Shown here in pieces: positions 62,913-64,000 of a stretch of DNA of 64,000 bases. The notes beneath the pieces are model-generated. The model worked only from the letters and a program-made list of their open reading frames with translations. It searched no databases and was not told the origin of the DNA. Location of the stretch: the NCBI GenBank assembly GCA_016873275.1, contig VGXO01000002.1, positions 1-64,000 of the forward strand. Direction: 5' to 3'. Source of the DNA: Phycisphaerae bacterium (GTDB lineage Bacteria > Planctomycetota > Phycisphaerae > Phycisphaerales > SM1A02). A program made the position numbers and the translations under genes. How positions within the stretch are numbered: the first letter of the stretch is position 1; the number at the start of each line of letters is the position of its first letter.

Positions 62913-64000
62913 CTACTCGATCCCCTCGTGCACCTCGATCTCCTCCTCCTCGTCGCCGCGGAGGACGGTGATGCGGACGCCCTCGGGAATCGCCGCGAGG
63001 AAGAGCCGCCCGTAGGGCTTGGTCACGATCCGCGGATCGAGCACCGCGACCTGCCCGCGATCCTCGCGCGAGCGGATCAGGCGGCCGATCCCCTGCTTGA
63101 AGCGAAGCACCGCCCTCGGCAGCTGGTCGTCGCGGAAGGGGTTGCCGCCCTGCTGCCGGATGCGCTCGAGCCGCGCCTCCACCAAGGGGCGATCCGGCAC
63201 GTCGAAGGGAAGCCTCGCGATGATCACGTTGCGGAGCGCCCGCCCCCGCACGTCCACGCCCTCCCAGAAGCTCGACGTCCCGAGCAGCACCGCCCGCTCG
63301 GACGCGCGGAACTGCCGCAGGAGCGCCGTTCGGCTCGTGCCGGGGCGCTGGGCGAGCATCGCGAGCCCGCGCAGCTCGAGCTCCGGGGCGATCGCCTCCG
63401 CGACCGCCTCGAGCGAGGCGAAGCTCGTGAAGAGGACGAAGGCGCCGCCGTCGGTGCGGTCGATCTCGCGGAGGATCGCGGGCACGAGCTGGCGCAGGTG
63501 ATCGGGATGCTCCGGAGGCGGCAGCCCGGCATCGATGATCACCCGCATCTGCCTCGCGTGATCGAACGCGGAGCCGAGGACGAGGGTGCGGGCGCCCTCG
63601 CAGCCGAGCCGCGACGCGACGAGCCCGAAGTCGGATCCGCCGACGGCGAGCGTCGCGGAGGTCATCACCACCGACGCCTCCTGCCCGAAGAGGTGCTCCC
63701 GCAGGGTCGGCGCGACCTCGACCACCGCCGCGGCGAGGGTGACCATCCCCCGCGACCGCGCGTCGCGACCGCGCGAGCGTCCGACCTCGATCCAGTAGAC
63801 GCAGCCGATCAGCGACTGCCCGAGGAGCGCCGCGACCTCGTCGGCGAGCTCCTGCGTCCGCGCCGCGTAGGCGTTCAGCTCGAGCTTCTCGGCGTCCTCG
63901 GGGATCCGCTCGCGCATCAGGCGGAGGTGCCCCGCGAGCGAGGCGAGCGCGGGAGAGAGGCGGTCCTCGACGTCGGGAGGCTGGCGGAGCCGTCCGTTGC
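62913..64000 (-). CDS. dinG: DinG-type ATP-dependent DNA helicase, C-terminal part
   Basis: The reading frame runs off the right edge, so the N-terminal helicase half (Walker A, iron-sulfur region) is missing from view. The visible approximately 360 residues hold the second helicase half: ASVVMTSATLAVGGSDFG (motif III region), GGAFVLFTSFASLEAVAEA, RAVLLGTSSFWEGVDVRGRAL (motif V), IIARLPFDVPDRPLVEARLE and FKQGIGRLIRSREDRGQVAVLD (motif VI). This is the XPD/DinG order. It is on the opposite strand to the glycan locus and unrelated to it. Confidence 0.92.
   Translation of the reverse strand, partial: NGRLRQPPDVEDRLSPALASLAGHLRLMRERIPEDAEKLELNAYAARTQELADEVAALLGQSLIGCVYWIEVGRSRGRDARSRGMVTLAAAVVEVAPTLREHLFGQEASVVMTSATLAVGGSDFGLVASRLGCEGARTLVLGSAFDHARQMRVIIDAGLPPPEHPDHLRQLVPAILREIDRTDGGAFVLFTSFASLEAVAEAIAPELELRGLAMLAQRPGTSRTALLRQFRASERAVLLGTSSFWEGVDVRGRALRNVIIARLPFDVPDRPLVEARLERIRQQGGNPFRDDQLPRAVLRFKQGIGRLIRSREDRGQVAVLDPRIVTKPYGRLFLAAIPEGVRITVLRGDEEEEIEVHEGIE

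Overview
The window is GC-rich, densely coded and chromosomal. It most resembles a marine planctomycete of the Phycisphaerae. The supporting signs are two secreted proteins ending in a VPAPGA...GLAGLAG-RRR sorting tail (PEP-CTERM type), two proteins with the short planctomycete-style dockerin repeat (DLNGDG-V-DL--LLAAWG), a single-chain NADP isocitrate dehydrogenase, an OGT/SPINDLY-like protein, and an flhF-flhG-fliA trio. No rRNA, insertion sequence, prophage or cas gene was seen. One tRNA (Ala-UGC) is present. The assignment rests on protein character, not on a marker gene.

Layout. 1-4 kb: a secreted methyltransferase-like protein, two small membrane proteins, a histidinol-phosphatase-like enzyme, and two unusual minisatellite fields (1171-1252 and 3520-3904). 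The second field cuts off what looks like the C-terminal end of an amino-acid permease. 4-11 kb: an FG-GAP/ASPIC protein, an outer-membrane barrel-like protein, monomeric isocitrate dehydrogenase and a TPR glycosyltransferase. 11-20 kb: housekeeping genes (L31, RF1, glyA, DNA alkyltransferase, UDP-glucose dehydrogenase, an HU-like protein, MurQ). 20-28.5 kb: S9 peptidase, PfkB kinase, hutH and hutU, and the tRNA-modification enzyme TsaC/Sua5 overlapping a TolC-like protein. 30-46.8 kb: an SH3-type protein, tRNA-Ala, a dockerin protein, fliA-flhG-flhF, a lipid kinase, a BamD-like/LptE-like pair, ftsH, uvrC, two lipoproteins and pyrC. 46.8-51 kb: a dockerin-tailed vanadium haloperoxidase-like protein and two PEP-CTERM proteins.

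51.3-62.9 kb is the accessory part. An RND/MMPL transporter overlaps a degenerate nucleotidyltransferase-like gene. These are followed by an intact NTP_transf_5 protein, a glycosyltransferase fused to an HprK-like kinase, a PqqD-like protein with a long acidic tail, three more glycosyltransferases and an FkbM methyltransferase. Several of these genes overlap by 4 bases. This set looks like one surface-glycan or glycoconjugate locus that has taken in the HprK/PqqD/nucleotidyltransferase parts otherwise known from peptide-modification-like clusters. It is the best candidate for an undescribed system here. The window ends inside a DinG-type helicase.

Gene expression. Nine genes carry a TA-N3-T hexamer ending exactly 6 or 7 bases before the ATG or GTG. 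This predicts leaderless transcripts. Other genes have clear GGAGG-type ribosome binding sites, and many neighbours share ATGA or GTGA overlaps.
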